Origin: Cladosporium sp. IMV 00045
Lineage: Eukaryota > Ascomycota > Dothideomycetes > Cladosporiales > Cladosporiaceae
Length of the DNA stretch: 39,131 nucleotides
Assembly (NCBI GenBank): GCA_001931905.2
Contig: MSJI02000635.1
Location: 1-39,131 of the forward strand
Direction of reading: 5' to 3'
Each line of letters opens with the position of its first letter. The stretch's first letter is position 1. Positions 9,731 through 19,764 of the stretch are shown here, in pieces. A program made the translations under genes and the position numbers. The notes beneath the pieces are model-generated. The model searched no databases. It was given only the letters and a program-made list of their open reading frames with translations, and had not been told where the DNA came from.

Positions 9731-10918
9731 TCACCGTATATCACTATTACTATCTCTGCGGTTCATCTTCAAATTGTCATGCTTGGACCCTTCATCACCA
9801 GCATCAGAATGCCTGCTCGCCCAGTCTTCAGGTAACTTGTAATCCGGAGGCAGGGTATACTGCCCTTGGCAAAAGCCCTCAGTGCATCCTCGCAGATCGC
9901 ATCGTCCATACAGCCTGCAATAACACTCGGAGGCAGTAGGGCAGGCCATCGTGTTCAGACGGTCCAAGTCCACCTTCTCATGAACGCCAGCAGAAGAGCG
10001 TGGAGAATAGCCTTGTGGTGGCAAGAATAGTATGTGCCACAAATATGAGAGAATACGGCCAGAAATTCGATCGTCGCTAGGAGCGCTTTCGCCGCCATCA
10101 TCGAGCAGCCACTGCCTGAGAGCCGCATACTCTGCCTGCGAGTGTTGCCAGATGTTCTCCCTTGCCACGATGAACTGAGCGCAGCATTGCGACTTGATAG
10201 CGTCGCCTCGTCCAAGCAAGACACCGCTGGTTTGCGAGTCGCCTTGACCGAAGATATTGAGCAGTGCCCGCGGCATCGCCGCATCTGACACCACGCGTGC
10301 ATTAAAAGGCTCCAGCTTCGCCGTGAGACTCGTCTCAAAACTGCCCTGCGGCTGCGAATCGGCAGGACATGTGCTTGCACTCCAGTCGCAGCGAAGGTTG
10401 TGGTAGCCAGACTGTGCCAGCGCAGAAGTAGTGTTGAGAGCCGCGAGAAGTTCCGCATTGTCGTATTCCGGCGAGTCGTTGTGCCAGGCCCACCTAGAGC
10501 CGTGGACGAAGACTGCGCCTTCGGATGGGATGTTCTCGTAATTGTCGATGAGGAAGGTCAGGTAAGCCATCGCTTCATGGCCGCGGTTCGCGGGAACGCG
10601 TAATTGGGTCGGGTCACCGCCTGCAGAGCCATCGACGTCGTATGCGCAGATGTGATACTTGTCGCCCAGCTTGTTCAGCCATTTGGCGTCACCGTCTGAG
10701 GCGATTCGGGAGACCACCAATGCTGGCTTGTCGGTACCTGCGAGACCGGGGCATGATCCATACGCCTTGGGAAGAGATGAGGCGGTGGTCTTGTATCTGA
10801 TGGTGTCCCAAGCGAAACTCTTGCCGCTGGAGCTGTGAACGCTAAAGCCGATGATGAAGAGCAATGCGCCTCCGAATAGGATAAAATTGGTGAGCGCACG
10901 GCGCGTTGTGCGTCTCAT
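9731..10918 (-). CDS. DUF3431 type II membrane protein
   Basis: A single exon of 395 aa with ATG at 10918. Residues ~12-29 form one N-terminal membrane anchor after a basic stretch (MRRTTRRA), so a type II orientation with a lumenal/extracellular catalytic-like domain is likely. ALVVSRIASDGDAKWL, the HICAYDVDG segment, NRGHEAMAYLTFLIDNY and the VFVHGSRWAWHND stretch are typical of the fungal DUF3431 family, whose fold resembles glycosyltransferases but whose activity is not established. The cysteine-rich segment near residues 325-355 (CPTASECYCRLYGRC) is followed by a polar tail. It lies on the same strand as the PQ-loop and hydrolase genes, with wide spacers, so joint transcription is not implied. 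Confidence 0.8.
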   Translation of the reverse strand: MRRTTRRALTNFILFGGALLFIIGFSVHSSSGKSFAWDTIRYKTTASSLPKAYGSCPGLAGTDKPALVVSRIASDGDAKWLNKLGDKYHICAYDVDGSAGGDPTQLRVPANRGHEAMAYLTFLIDNYENIPSEGAVFVHGSRWAWHNDSPEYDNAELLAALNTTSALAQSGYHNLRCDWSASTCPADSQPQGSFETSLTAKLEPFNARVVSDAAMPRALLNIFGQGDSQTSGVLLGRGDAIKSQCCAQFIVARENIWQHSQAEYAALRQWLLDDGGESAPSDDRISGRILSYLWHILFLPPQGYSPRSSAGVHEKVDLDRLNTMACPTASECYCRLYGRCDLRGCTEGFCQGQYTLPPDYKLPEDWASRHSDAGDEGSKHDNLKMNRRDSNSDIR

Positions 10919-11685
10919 TGTCCCAGGTAACCTGCCAGTATGTGGATATTTGACGAGTTCATTCAGAGAATATCCGAAGCGAAAGACCCTCCGAGCAAAG
11001 AATAGCCATTTCCCTGTTCACAAGAGATATGGCCAAATCATGGAGTCGCCATCGAAGTTCACGCAAATGGGTCCGCCTCCGTTCGGGGTCCGACCTGGAG
11101 AGCGAAGGAGTGAGTTTTGACGACGTCGGGCCGCGCGCTAGGTCATCTAACGGTGTGGTAGCGCATGTTAGATTGGTCTTCGGTGTTAGAAGACACAGAT
11201 ATACTCCTCCTCCTCCTTCAGGTGCATCTCGTATCTCAAGGAAATGGCGGACTTGAGACGACAGCCGATCTTTACCATGCAATGCCGCCTGATGTGGCTG
11301 CGAAGAGCGTGATTCGACGATCATGTTGACCGTCGTGTCGTCTTTTGACAATCGAAGCTATAGATTGATCTGTCTTCCATCTCAACTTCATTGGCGATGT
11401 TGGTGATTACATTGTGAATACGAAATGGTATACAAATGGTGAGAAAGTGAAGTGATGGTGCCTGGCGCAGCAATACCAAGAGCGTTCAAGCCTCTTGCGT
11501 GCGTCAGCTTGGCTGTGTAACAAGGGCTTGTCGAAGGCTGCCTTTCATAATAGCTGCCATATCACATGCTATTGAAATGGAAAGAAACCGTGAGGAAAGG
11601 ACATGCAATCGTGCTGCATATGGGTATATTAAGACCAAAAGGAAAACGCAATCATCTCAGGCCAGCATCGCTATATATGAGGCTA
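10919..11685. other. Upstream region of the DUF3431 gene
   Basis: 0.77 kb between two minus-strand genes. It holds a short CTC trinucleotide run near 11205-11217. The longest open frame (10959-11351, minus) lacks an ATG at its 5' end and any recognisable domain, and is left unannotated. Confidence 0.5.
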
Positions 11686-13143
11686 CTATGTAGCGGCCTC
11701 TGCCTCGTGTCGCTCCTCAGAGCGACCAGCAGTCGTATCATCAGTATCATGGCCCTCACTCTCGCTCGGGCGTTCTCCCGCGTCTTCATACCAAGATTTG
11801 TCGACCCAGTCGACGATGCGATCCCTTGCCAAAGGCAGCATATTGTAGTATCCCGGATTCCGCCCCGGTGCGAACATGCTCGTGTGTGCTTTCAGCTCAT
11901 CCTGAGCAATTTCATTCCGGCACCGCACCCAGTCACCCTTTTTCTTGCTCGTGTCGCGTGCGAACTCTTGCACTTTCTCCCCGTCCTGCAGCTCTTCTTG
12001 CAGGTCTTCTTCGGACAGTGTTTTCCGACGCTTAGGCGGCGATTGTGCTGGGGTCGAAGCTGCTGCTGGTCGTTTTGATCCTGTTGGGCTCCCTTCTAAG
12101 CTTTGAGCGTTTTTGGGTACGACACAGAATGTGCGGTCTTGTCCGAGTACTGCGCCGGCATACTGTGTCTTGCTAGATACCTTCTCGCTCAGTACGGTGT
12201 AGAAGTCGGCAAATCCCACGCCGTGTGTTTCGGTCAGGCCTATAACGCTCTCGACTCGCTTTTGTAGCTCTGCTCCTCGCGCGAGGCAACCGACGAACTC
12301 CAAGTGGCTGCCTGCCCATGCAAGTCCCTGATTGATCTGGTTCCAATTCATGTATGCCGCGCCAGCTGCTCCGGCGACAGCAGCTGCGGCTCCTCCGACC
12401 ATTGCGTACTTGCCCCATTTCCCCCATCCGCCGCTGCTGTTCGACGCGGCTGGCGCGGGCAACCCGCTGGCGGACGTATTGGCGACTGGCTGTGCACTCT
12501 GCGCTGGCGAGTTCCTACCAAAGAATTGACTGGCGCCATTGAAAGCCTTGTACGCTGCGGAAGCATTATTGATGTGTTCTTCGGCACCGTGAGCCAGAAC
12601 GCCAGGACTGATTCCCAGAAAAGGCGTATCGAAGGCGAGCACTGCTTGTATGTAAGGGAAGAACATCGCCGAGCTGTGGCCCTCGGGCGGTGCGGAGGAG
12701 GACCTTTCTGCCTTATCCGAAGACTGTGGTCCTCCACCATGCGGGCGCGGGGTCTGTGGCCTGCTCGCGGCTTCCGTGGTGTCGTTCGAAGCACCTGGTC
12801 GCACCGGTTCGTCTCTTGCAATGCTGAGCAGGGTTTCTGCTGCTACGATCCCTCCCATTGAATGCCCGATCAGCACAACTCGCACGCTCGGGTCGACGGT
12901 GGGACTAGGAGTGTTGTTCGCGACCTCGAGGTCGATGACTTTGTTTTGCAGCCATTCCTTGAATCGCGCGACGCATTCTCTTAGATCGCCTCTTGTTTCG
13001 TAGCGTGGGTATTGTACGCTAAGGATCTCGAGTTCCGGTAGAGCGCTGGAGAGGAGAGCTCGAAGGTCCTTGGGAAACTGGCCGAAGGTGTTATCGCTGC
13101 CTTTAAACCCATGGATGAAGACGAGGAGAAGTGTTTTTCGCAT
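11686..13143 (-). CDS. DUF676-like alpha/beta hydrolase
   Basis: A single exon of 485 aa. An N-terminal LLLVFIHGFKGSDNTF strand-turn (oxyanion region), the nucleophile elbow GHSMGG (S95) and AFDTPFLG (D172) show an alpha/beta-hydrolase of the DUF676/lipase-like group. Residues ~110-160 are a low-complexity insert. An Ala/Gly-rich hydrophobic stretch near 245-265 could be a membrane-associated hairpin. The C-terminal part carries a KR-rich segment (PPKRRKT) and a conserved-looking DELKAHTSMFAPG, whose His may complete the triad. The likely role is lipid or ester hydrolysis, substrate unknown. No signal peptide is seen. It is divergent from the DeSI-thioredoxin-PUL gene with 363 bp between start codons. 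Confidence 0.75.
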   Translation of the reverse strand: MRKTLLLVFIHGFKGSDNTFGQFPKDLRALLSSALPELEILSVQYPRYETRGDLRECVARFKEWLQNKVIDLEVANNTPSPTVDPSVRVVLIGHSMGGIVAAETLLSIARDEPVRPGASNDTTEAASRPQTPRPHGGGPQSSDKAERSSSAPPEGHSSAMFFPYIQAVLAFDTPFLGISPGVLAHGAEEHINNASAAYKAFNGASQFFGRNSPAQSAQPVANTSASGLPAPAASNSSGGWGKWGKYAMVGGAAAAVAGAAGAAYMNWNQINQGLAWAGSHLEFVGCLARGAELQKRVESVIGLTETHGVGFADFYTVLSEKVSSKTQYAGAVLGQDRTFCVVPKNAQSLEGSPTGSKRPAAASTPAQSPPKRRKTLSEEDLQEELQDGEKVQEFARDTSKKKGDWVRCRNEIAQDELKAHTSMFAPGRNPGYYNMLPLARDRIVDWVDKSWYEDAGERPSESEGHDTDDTTAGRSEERHEAEAAT

Positions 13144-13506
13144 GATCGACCAATATCCGCATGGGAAGAGCGTAGGATTGAGTATTAGGCCCTCGAGCGA
13201 GCGTGTGAGGTGTGGCTGTCAGGTTGCATTGTCGCAAGTTGCGGGTACGAAGTGGTGGAAGCTCGAAGGCAGTCGCAGAAGCCGACGCTTTTGAGTGACG
13301 CCTTTCATCCTCGCCACTCCGACGTACGTCGACGGTGGCTGCCTGAGTTTGATACTTCAAATACTCTGCACAACTACATGTATTACATTCCGTTTTTGTT
13401 TTTGGGATTTTGTCATTCTCTTTTGAAACATTAAAGCCCATACCGCATATCACTGCCGCTTTTTCGCAGCTCAATACGCTGACGATACGACACGACAAAC
13501 CTGGAA
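13144..13506. other. Divergent promoter region, hydrolase / DeSI-Trx-PUL
   Basis: 363 bp between the two start codons. No TATA box, palindrome or small gene stands out. Confidence 0.5.
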
Positions 13507-15234
13507 ATGGATATACAACTGTATGTCTACGACCTTAGCCAAGGCCTGGCAAGGTCTATGAGCAAGCAGTTTCTCGGAATACAAATAGATGCAGTCTACC
13601 ATACATCTCTTGTATTCAACAATGTCGAGTACTTCTTTGGTGCTGGTGTTCAGACATGTTATCCTGGAGCCTCACATCACGGCCAGCCGATGGAGACAAT
13701 ACCGATGGGCAAGACGGATATCGACCTAGAGACCATTCTAGACTACCTAGAGAGCCTGAAACAAATCTATACGCCAGAGAGCTACGACCTGTTCGCACAC
13801 AACTGTAACAATTTTACCCACGACTTTGCTATGTTCCTTATCGGTAAAGGGATTCCAAGCCATATCACGAGTTTACCTCAGCGTGTTCTGGACACGCCAT
13901 TCGGAAGAATGCTCAGACCTCAGATCGATGCAAGCATGCGTTCTGTCACGCAGGCACCTGTTTCCAATGGCTCATCATCCAATCCTTCTGCAGCGCAAAA
14001 CGGCCAACATGCTCCAAAGACTGCCGGCGGATACGGAAAGGTACTTGACATCACTGCCAGCGATGCATTGCAAAAGGCTCTGTCAGGCGCACAAAACACA
14101 TGCGCTACTATATTTTTCACTTCTTCAACTTGCGCCCCCTGCAAACTGGCCTATCCTACTTTCGACACCTTAGCTGAGGAGCACAGCAACGCCCTTTTCG
14201 TCAAAGTCGACATCAACGAAGCCCGAGACATAGCGATGAAGTACAGCGTGCGCGCCACGCCGACATTCATGACCTTCTCCAAAGGAGAGAAAGTAGACGA
14301 ATGGACCGGCGCAGATCCCACACTCCTCAAAACCAACGTCAACCAGCTCCTGCAACGGACCTTCCCTCCTCACCCGCACACACTACTGAAACTACCAACC
14401 CTACAATTCGGATCGATGAAACCCATCACCTACGCAAGAGTCCCACCCATAGACAAATTGACAGCCAAACTCGGTCCCGGCGCACAAGAGCCTGAATTCA
14501 TAGCTCTGACCACATTCGTCAAGAACCGCCGGGTCGATGTCCGCGAAGCCAAATTACCAGACATCCACGCCATCGGCGAAATGCTGCAAACCACCATCGA
14601 GAACCTGCCCCTGGAATCTCGCTTCGCAGCCGTAGACCTCCTCCGCTGCGCGATGGTTGACCCGCGCGTCTCGGGCTTCTTCGCAGGGGAGAAAGTCGTG
14701 GACGAGCTCGCGACCGTGCCAGCTTTGGTTCAGCACGTCGTGCACCTCGCAGACAACTGTCCGCATAACCTTCGTTTGGTGACGATACACCTCGCTTGTA
14801 ACATTTTCACCTCACCGCTTTACGTGAAAGAGCTCTTGAAGCCAGGCCAGCCGACGACTCCCCTTTTGATTCAGCTCATCACAAGCTCGCTGCTTGACGC
14901 TGGACACCCCACCACGCGCGTTGCTGCGGCTTCTCTCGCTTTCAACCTGACAGTCTCGAACTACCGTTTGCGCCGGGAGGAGCAACGGGAAGGACTGGTA
15001 GAGAGTCAACAAGTGGAGCTCGCAGCTTCGATGCTGGAAGCGCTGCGCATTGAGGCTGAAGGAGGCAGTAGTGAGGCTGTGAAAGCGCTTTTGCTCGCGG
15101 TTGGATACTTGCTGTTCTGTGCGAGGCAGGATGGCGAATTGGCGGAGTTGGTGCAGGTCCTGGATGCGAAGGCTGTTCTCAACGAATGCGTTGCGCAGGA
15201 GAAGCTGGCTGCTGAAGTGGCGAGTTTGACGTAG
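13507..15234 (+). CDS. PPPDE (DeSI)-thioredoxin-PUL fusion protein
   Basis: A single exon of 575 aa with three domains. Residues 1-~140 are a PPPDE/DeSI cysteine isopeptidase with catalytic His (H32 in VYHTSLVF) and Cys (C100 in HNCNNFTHDF). Residues ~175-285 are a thioredoxin fold with a CAPC active site (C209/C212) and cis-Pro in RATPTF. Residues ~305-570 are a helical PUL domain, the module through which Doa1/PLAA binds Cdc48/p97. The expected role is removal of SUMO or ubiquitin from clients, coupled to Cdc48 and possibly to redox state; each part is known from its family, while the combined function is inference. All catalytic residues are intact, so the fusion is unlikely to be a decayed remnant. 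No signal peptide, so cytosolic/nuclear. Confidence 0.9.
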   Translation: MDIQLYVYDLSQGLARSMSKQFLGIQIDAVYHTSLVFNNVEYFFGAGVQTCYPGASHHGQPMETIPMGKTDIDLETILDYLESLKQIYTPESYDLFAHNCNNFTHDFAMFLIGKGIPSHITSLPQRVLDTPFGRMLRPQIDASMRSVTQAPVSNGSSSNPSAAQNGQHAPKTAGGYGKVLDITASDALQKALSGAQNTCATIFFTSSTCAPCKLAYPTFDTLAEEHSNALFVKVDINEARDIAMKYSVRATPTFMTFSKGEKVDEWTGADPTLLKTNVNQLLQRTFPPHPHTLLKLPTLQFGSMKPITYARVPPIDKLTAKLGPGAQEPEFIALTTFVKNRRVDVREAKLPDIHAIGEMLQTTIENLPLESRFAAVDLLRCAMVDPRVSGFFAGEKVVDELATVPALVQHVVHLADNCPHNLRLVTIHLACNIFTSPLYVKELLKPGQPTTPLLIQLITSSLLDAGHPTTRVAAASLAFNLTVSNYRLRREEQREGLVESQQVELAASMLEALRIEAEGGSSEAVKALLLAVGYLLFCARQDGELAELVQVLDAKAVLNECVAQEKLAAEVASLT

Positions 15235-15430
15235 GACAGCTACATGTAATGTATGAAGAATGACAACGTGTTCAAGACAGTCGACTCGCGAGAAATACTC
15301 TTCTTTGCGAGATGATTTCAAGGGCGAGCATTTTCCTGCATCTGGAGGGAAATCGTCTCCACCGCGAGGCTCTGAACGTCCTCCTCTCGACATTGCAAGA
15401 GCTGCTTTCCATAACCCTCTATCAGAACCA

Positions 15431-16885
15431 CTAGCTTTGGTGCTTTCTAATCCACTTCTCACTGACTGGTTCCTGCCAATACCGACACCACGCGATGCCG
15501 CCTTCCAATGGGTCTATGACAGCGGTAAAATGGGTGCATTCGTTCGTCGTAGGATACTTCTGCACAAGCGTGACAATATCTTCAGCATCAGGCAGGCCTT
15601 CCGAAGTAGCATCCTTATCACTCATGGCATCTTTCGCCAGCCGCAAGCGAAGGCTGTGGTAGTTCTGCTCAGCGCAGAGCCGTCGTTCGTATGCTTCTTC
15701 CAGGATTTCTTCGAGTTCACTCTTTGGTTTGTTAGCAGCGTCTTTTGCTGCGCGAGAGGCTTGGTCTTCGGAGGCCGTGGAATTGTCTGCGTTTGTGATG
15801 ACGATGAAGTCTGTACTGGAGGAATATTTGGCTGTTAGGAGATCTTTTTCGATTACCGTTGTCTCTTTTCCGGAGGAAAAGCACAGGTAGCACGCTGGGG
15901 TAAGTAAGGGTTTTTCGCGGCAAGTCGCTTCGGCGACGATGCTTTCGTATGTTGGGAGTTCTTCGACTCGGGGGCTTGATGAGTCGGTGCCGTCAAGTCG
16001 TGTCCGCGGTATTAGATAGCCACGAAGGATGCTGCTGATACTTCTTCGCAAGCCCAGCAAGACCATGACATGGTGCCAGTAGTACTTCAGATTCGCAACC
16101 GGCTTGTGCATGTCATTATGAATACCTCGAAAATTGAGACTCAGACTCAAGCCTTTGCGTACACCGGTGAGCACGCCCACGTAGCCAGCGTATGTGATGC
16201 TGCTCGCGATAATATCGCCTCCAGGCTCAAGCACGAAATCCAAGTGTACGATCACACGTCGTAGTGAGGGCATGCCCCAATCGAGTGTGCGAAAGTGCAC
16301 CATCTTGGATGGATGGCTGGGGGCATCAGCAGCTGTGTTTTTGACCGCCGCGCCACCGCTCGAGCAGCCCATGAGTAGGTCAAGGAGGACATTGAAGCAC
16401 ACAAGAAGGTACATTTCCACGCCTGTGGCGGCGCTTATGCCCTAAAAATCTCAGTCAACAGTTGTGGACTTTCGAGATCCGATAGAAGATACCTTGAGTT
16501 CTGCATTTTCTTCCTCATCATACACCCCTCTCAACAATACCCAGCAGATCCACTTTAGTAACACATTGGGGATGAACTTGACCATGCCTCCAACCACTTC
16601 ATCAAAGAGACCTCGCAGATTGAGCATCTCATCCCTGAACGCCGCAGAGAGCTCCAGATATCGCTGCTCGGGAGGTAAACCCAGGTTGATCGTGAAGCGC
16701 CGAGGTGCAACAGAATCATCTGGCGTCACTCGTCGCTTGCTTCGGTTGCCATCGGCGGAACGATAGCTGAACGCCTCTTCTTTGCGTAGCTGTTGACTCC
16801 GTGAGGTTCGGTCGGTATCTGTGGGCTGGCTCGCAACTTCAACTTGCCGAGATGCTTTTGTTTGGCTGCGTGTGGAAGGAGCCAT
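15431..16885 (-). CDS. Acid ceramidase / NAAA-like Ntn amidase
   Basis: Two exons (16885-16493, 16441-15431) joined across a 51-nt intron (GTATCT...TTTTAG) give 467 aa. After a polar ~60-residue leader, FTINLGLPPEQRYLEL begins the family's beta-domain-like region. The Ntn nucleophile candidate is C157 in LLMGCSSGG, followed by FRTLDWGM (R182, D185) and GYVGVLTGVRKGLSLSLNFR, the layout of acid ceramidase/N-acylethanolamine amidase proteins. The reaction would be hydrolysis of a fatty-acyl amide (ceramide or N-acylethanolamine). No signal peptide is visible, whereas the animal enzymes are lysosomal; a missed 5' exon or a cytosolic/peripheral location are both possible. The frame stays open upstream of 16885 but has no earlier ATG. 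Confidence 0.8.
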
Positions 16886-17669
16886 CGCCTGATCGGTTGT
16901 GTCTGTCAATGAGTGCCACTGGCGTGAGAATGCTCAATCCGAATTATGTTGCACAGAGATCGAATGTTCAATGGGAAATGATGAGGTAAACTTGATAGCT
17001 GCCTAATCCAGCACCACTTGCATGTATGCATTCAAGTGTTGTGTTAAAGTTGTCGAGGTGTTTGCCGCGGCTTGTCGGATTTGTTCACGAATCAATATCT
17101 CAGCCCCATTCAATGGTTTGTGCAACGACTCTCGGGTCGTTTTCATCTTTTTCACCTTCCTAGCACAAATACTGACCTTATCAACCTATTTGGGACTCTG
17201 CCATTGCTGTAGGTGGCACGAGCCTATTCCCAAAAAGCAGGAACGAAACACGAGCCAGGCCAGCAGCTGACGACGACGTCCCTTTTTGGTACGCGGTATA
17301 CGTGGCCCACGATATGCACTCAATAGCTACAGCGCGCCACTTCCTTGCAATGCTTGGAGGCTTTAAGCATTCATCACCAATGCTTATATTGTCTGGAGGC
17401 AGCCTCGGAATGCGTTGTTTTACGAATGCGTAGCTTTCGATAGTCGCTCGAAAGGGCTAGACATCAGCCTCTCAGAAGGGCGGCAGTCTGTGTATGGCTG
17501 GATTTACGAACAATTGCTGAACTCGAGGGCTGAGCAGTAGGACCCGATGATACATACCTCCTTACAGTAGCTCTACTGTAAACATGGGAGAGCACAAATG
17601 CCATTGCTCGTGCCTGCCTTGCGGCACATGGCCTGTTCAACATCTCCTCAAGCGATTTGACCATCCTTC
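16886..17669. other. Divergent upstream region, amidase / membrane protein
   Basis: 0.78 kb between divergent start codons. No supported gene, RNA or clear motif. Confidence 0.5.
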
Positions 17670-18659
17670 ATGAAAACACCACAAGTTCAATCCCTCATCA
17701 ACGCGTACAACATGGCGAACGAACACGCAAGTCACCACCATGGCCCAATCCGGCCATTCGGGCACATCGTCAACGCGTTTGTGTCCGACATTGCTCTGTT
17801 TGGTGCTCTCGTGATGACCATTACAGCAGTCGTCCTTGCTTTCGTCCGCATCTTCATCCTGGACAACATCCTGCTCGGCACTTTCTACCGTTCTGTATCC
17901 AAGGACACTCTAACCGACACGCAACGCCGCAGCTTCATCAACCACCACATCGCGGCAGTGCTGAAGATTCTACTCGTCATTTTAGCTGCGTACCCGTTGC
18001 TCCGCATCCTGGCCGGCAATGCAACACCACACACAGCGTATGCCCCTGGAAGTAGAATCACTCTCGGAGATGTGTTAATGATCGCTTCGCAAATCTTCAC
18101 CATCATGTACATCTTCGAGCTGTTCTACCGAGAAAAAGTGTCGCCCATCAGCTTCGCGCATCACATTGGAGCGATCCTCATCGCGCAGGCAGCCGTGGCG
18201 ATGACCATCAACTTCGATCACCAGAAAGATGCCGTGCCGGAGTTTTTGCTCTGCCTCATTTGGGGTATGTCTCTTGCCATTGGCAGCCACTTAGCTTCTT
18301 CAAAGAGTCGACACACTTCCTTACTAACGCTTCTCGCACCAGGCGGCTTCGACTGCGTAGCCGAGCTATGGCCTCATATCGCCATGATCCTCTACCGAAC
18401 AAACAAGACGGACCACGGCTTGCTGTACAAAGTCTTCTCCGCCACGATGTTTCTGGAAATCGCGGGCACAACCATCGAGACGGCGGTGACCATGTGGCTG
18501 TTCGGATCGTTGTGGCAGAAATGGTCGATCTCGTTGAAGGTCGTCACCCCTATCCTGCATTTGCTCTTCAGCTCTGCTCAGTTGTGGGGGGCGTACATTT
18601 TCCGGAAGCTGGCAAGGGAAGAGAAGGCGAAGATGGAGAGGACGAAGGAGACGGTCTGA
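17670..18659 (+). CDS. Polytopic membrane protein, TLC-like features
   Basis: Two exons (17670-18264, 18343-18659) give 303 aa; the alternative start at 17712 (AACATGGCG) has a better context and would remove 14 residues. Six to seven hydrophobic segments are seen (about 45-68, 93-112, 130-148, 165-182, 190-205, 235-255, 265-285). FELFYREKVSPISFAHHIGA, with paired His in a membrane segment, and the later WGGFDCVAELWPHIAMILYR recall TLC (TRAM/LAG1/CLN8) proteins, but I would not assign that family firmly. The tail is Lys/Glu-rich (REEKAKMERTKE). The 78-nt intron (GTATGT...CACCAG, branch TTACTAAC) is in frame without stops. Confidence 0.65.
   Translation: MKTPQVQSLINAYNMANEHASHHHGPIRPFGHIVNAFVSDIALFGALVMTITAVVLAFVRIFILDNILLGTFYRSVSKDTLTDTQRRSFINHHIAAVLKILLVILAAYPLLRILAGNATPHTAYAPGSRITLGDVLMIASQIFTIMYIFELFYREKVSPISFAHHIGAILIAQAAVAMTINFDHQKDAVPEFLLCLIWGMSLAIGSHLASSKSRHTSLLTLLAPGGFDCVAELWPHIAMILYRTNKTDHGLLYKVFSATMFLEIAGTTIETAVTMWLFGSLWQKWSISLKVVTPILHLLFSSAQLWGAYIFRKLAREEKAKMERTKETV
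18265..18342 (+). other. In-frame 78-nt intron in the membrane protein gene
   Basis: The donor is GTATGT, the branch is TACTAAC at about 18323-18329, and the acceptor is CACCAG. Removal joins CLIW to GGFDC. Retention would add 26 residues without a stop. Confidence 0.8.
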
Positions 18660-19764
18660 CGGGATGGCTGGCTTGGAGCATATGCATGACAGAAAGAGAA
18701 GCGAAGGGTATCTGTCATTGATGTGAGGTCAGTCATAAAGGGAAGGTGAGCCCGCCATGCAGCGTAGGCACTCAAGCTTCTCACGTGTATGAGCCGACAG
18801 CCATGAATGCAGTAATGAAGACACTAGGAGGTACTGTCAGCTTCTCGGACCGATGCTTTGGCACGCCTGACTTTCGCAGATCATAGTAGGTATCTGTTTG
18901 ACAGAAAGTCAGAAATTCGCCGGTTTCGCATTCTGTTGAATTACATATCATGGCTGACTCTACTGTCTGTCAGGATCGTCAGCAGGACTTGGGTGTGATT
19001 TGAGAAAGTTGCATGTCGTGATCAAGAGTACAGGTACAGTACAACAGCAGTAGAGTAGGATGCTCACCCGTTCACTCCATCGCATTATAGCACCATGCTG
19101 TCGGTAAGAAGAACAGTCCAAGCGCTTCTGGCTATCTCCTAGTATAATCCTATCAACAATTCCACCAAAGGCCAAATTAGCCGTTTATGCGGCTCTCCAA
19201 CGAGTGGCCCTACGAAGGGTACCTTGCAGCACAAGCACAAACAAAGTTCCACCAGGAACCCAGCGAAAAGCGACGATCGGCAGACGCTTGCAGTGCTTGA
19301 GGAACGCCCAAATTACATGCCGGCATTTAGACCCAACGGCGCTCGAATTCGCAGCAAAGAAGCATTTGAAATAATTCAAATCACCTATTCAGCCAGTGGG
19401 TACCGGCCGAACCATTGCGCCGGTTGCCGCGAACCGTCAGATTTCCAGGCGCGCTGACTGGCTGCATGTGAGAAATGTGTTTTCCACCTCTGTCAGGCGT
19501 CCCAGAAATCTCCCCCCAAACTGGCCTTGCAACTGACAAGAAACGCACCAACCCTGGTCGAAGGCTTGACAAATGTTGCTTGATGAATTGGTCTGCGTTG
19601 CTAGTAAGGTAATGCTACTCATGCTACCACATCCTACCCGTTTTCCGAAGGGTCCCTATAGATATGTGAATCGCGACCCCTTTCATCAGACGTAGGTGCT
19701 TTCGTTTCTTTCGTCAGTCTGTCGTCGATCTATCCTTTGCAACTCTTCACATTTGCAGCCAGCC
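18660..19764. other. Intergenic region without a supported gene
   Basis: 1.1 kb between two plus-strand genes. Only short open frames without recognisable features occur; no tRNA pattern or long repeat was found. Confidence 0.5.

Noticed and set aside
10959..11351. 130-codon minus-strand ORF upstream of the DUF3431 gene
   Set aside because: Its first codon is TTG, no recognisable features; more likely 5' leader and promoter sequence.
15260..15838. 192-codon plus-strand ORF
   Set aside because: It is antisense to the conserved amidase exon; the amidase has clear family motifs and a consistent intron.
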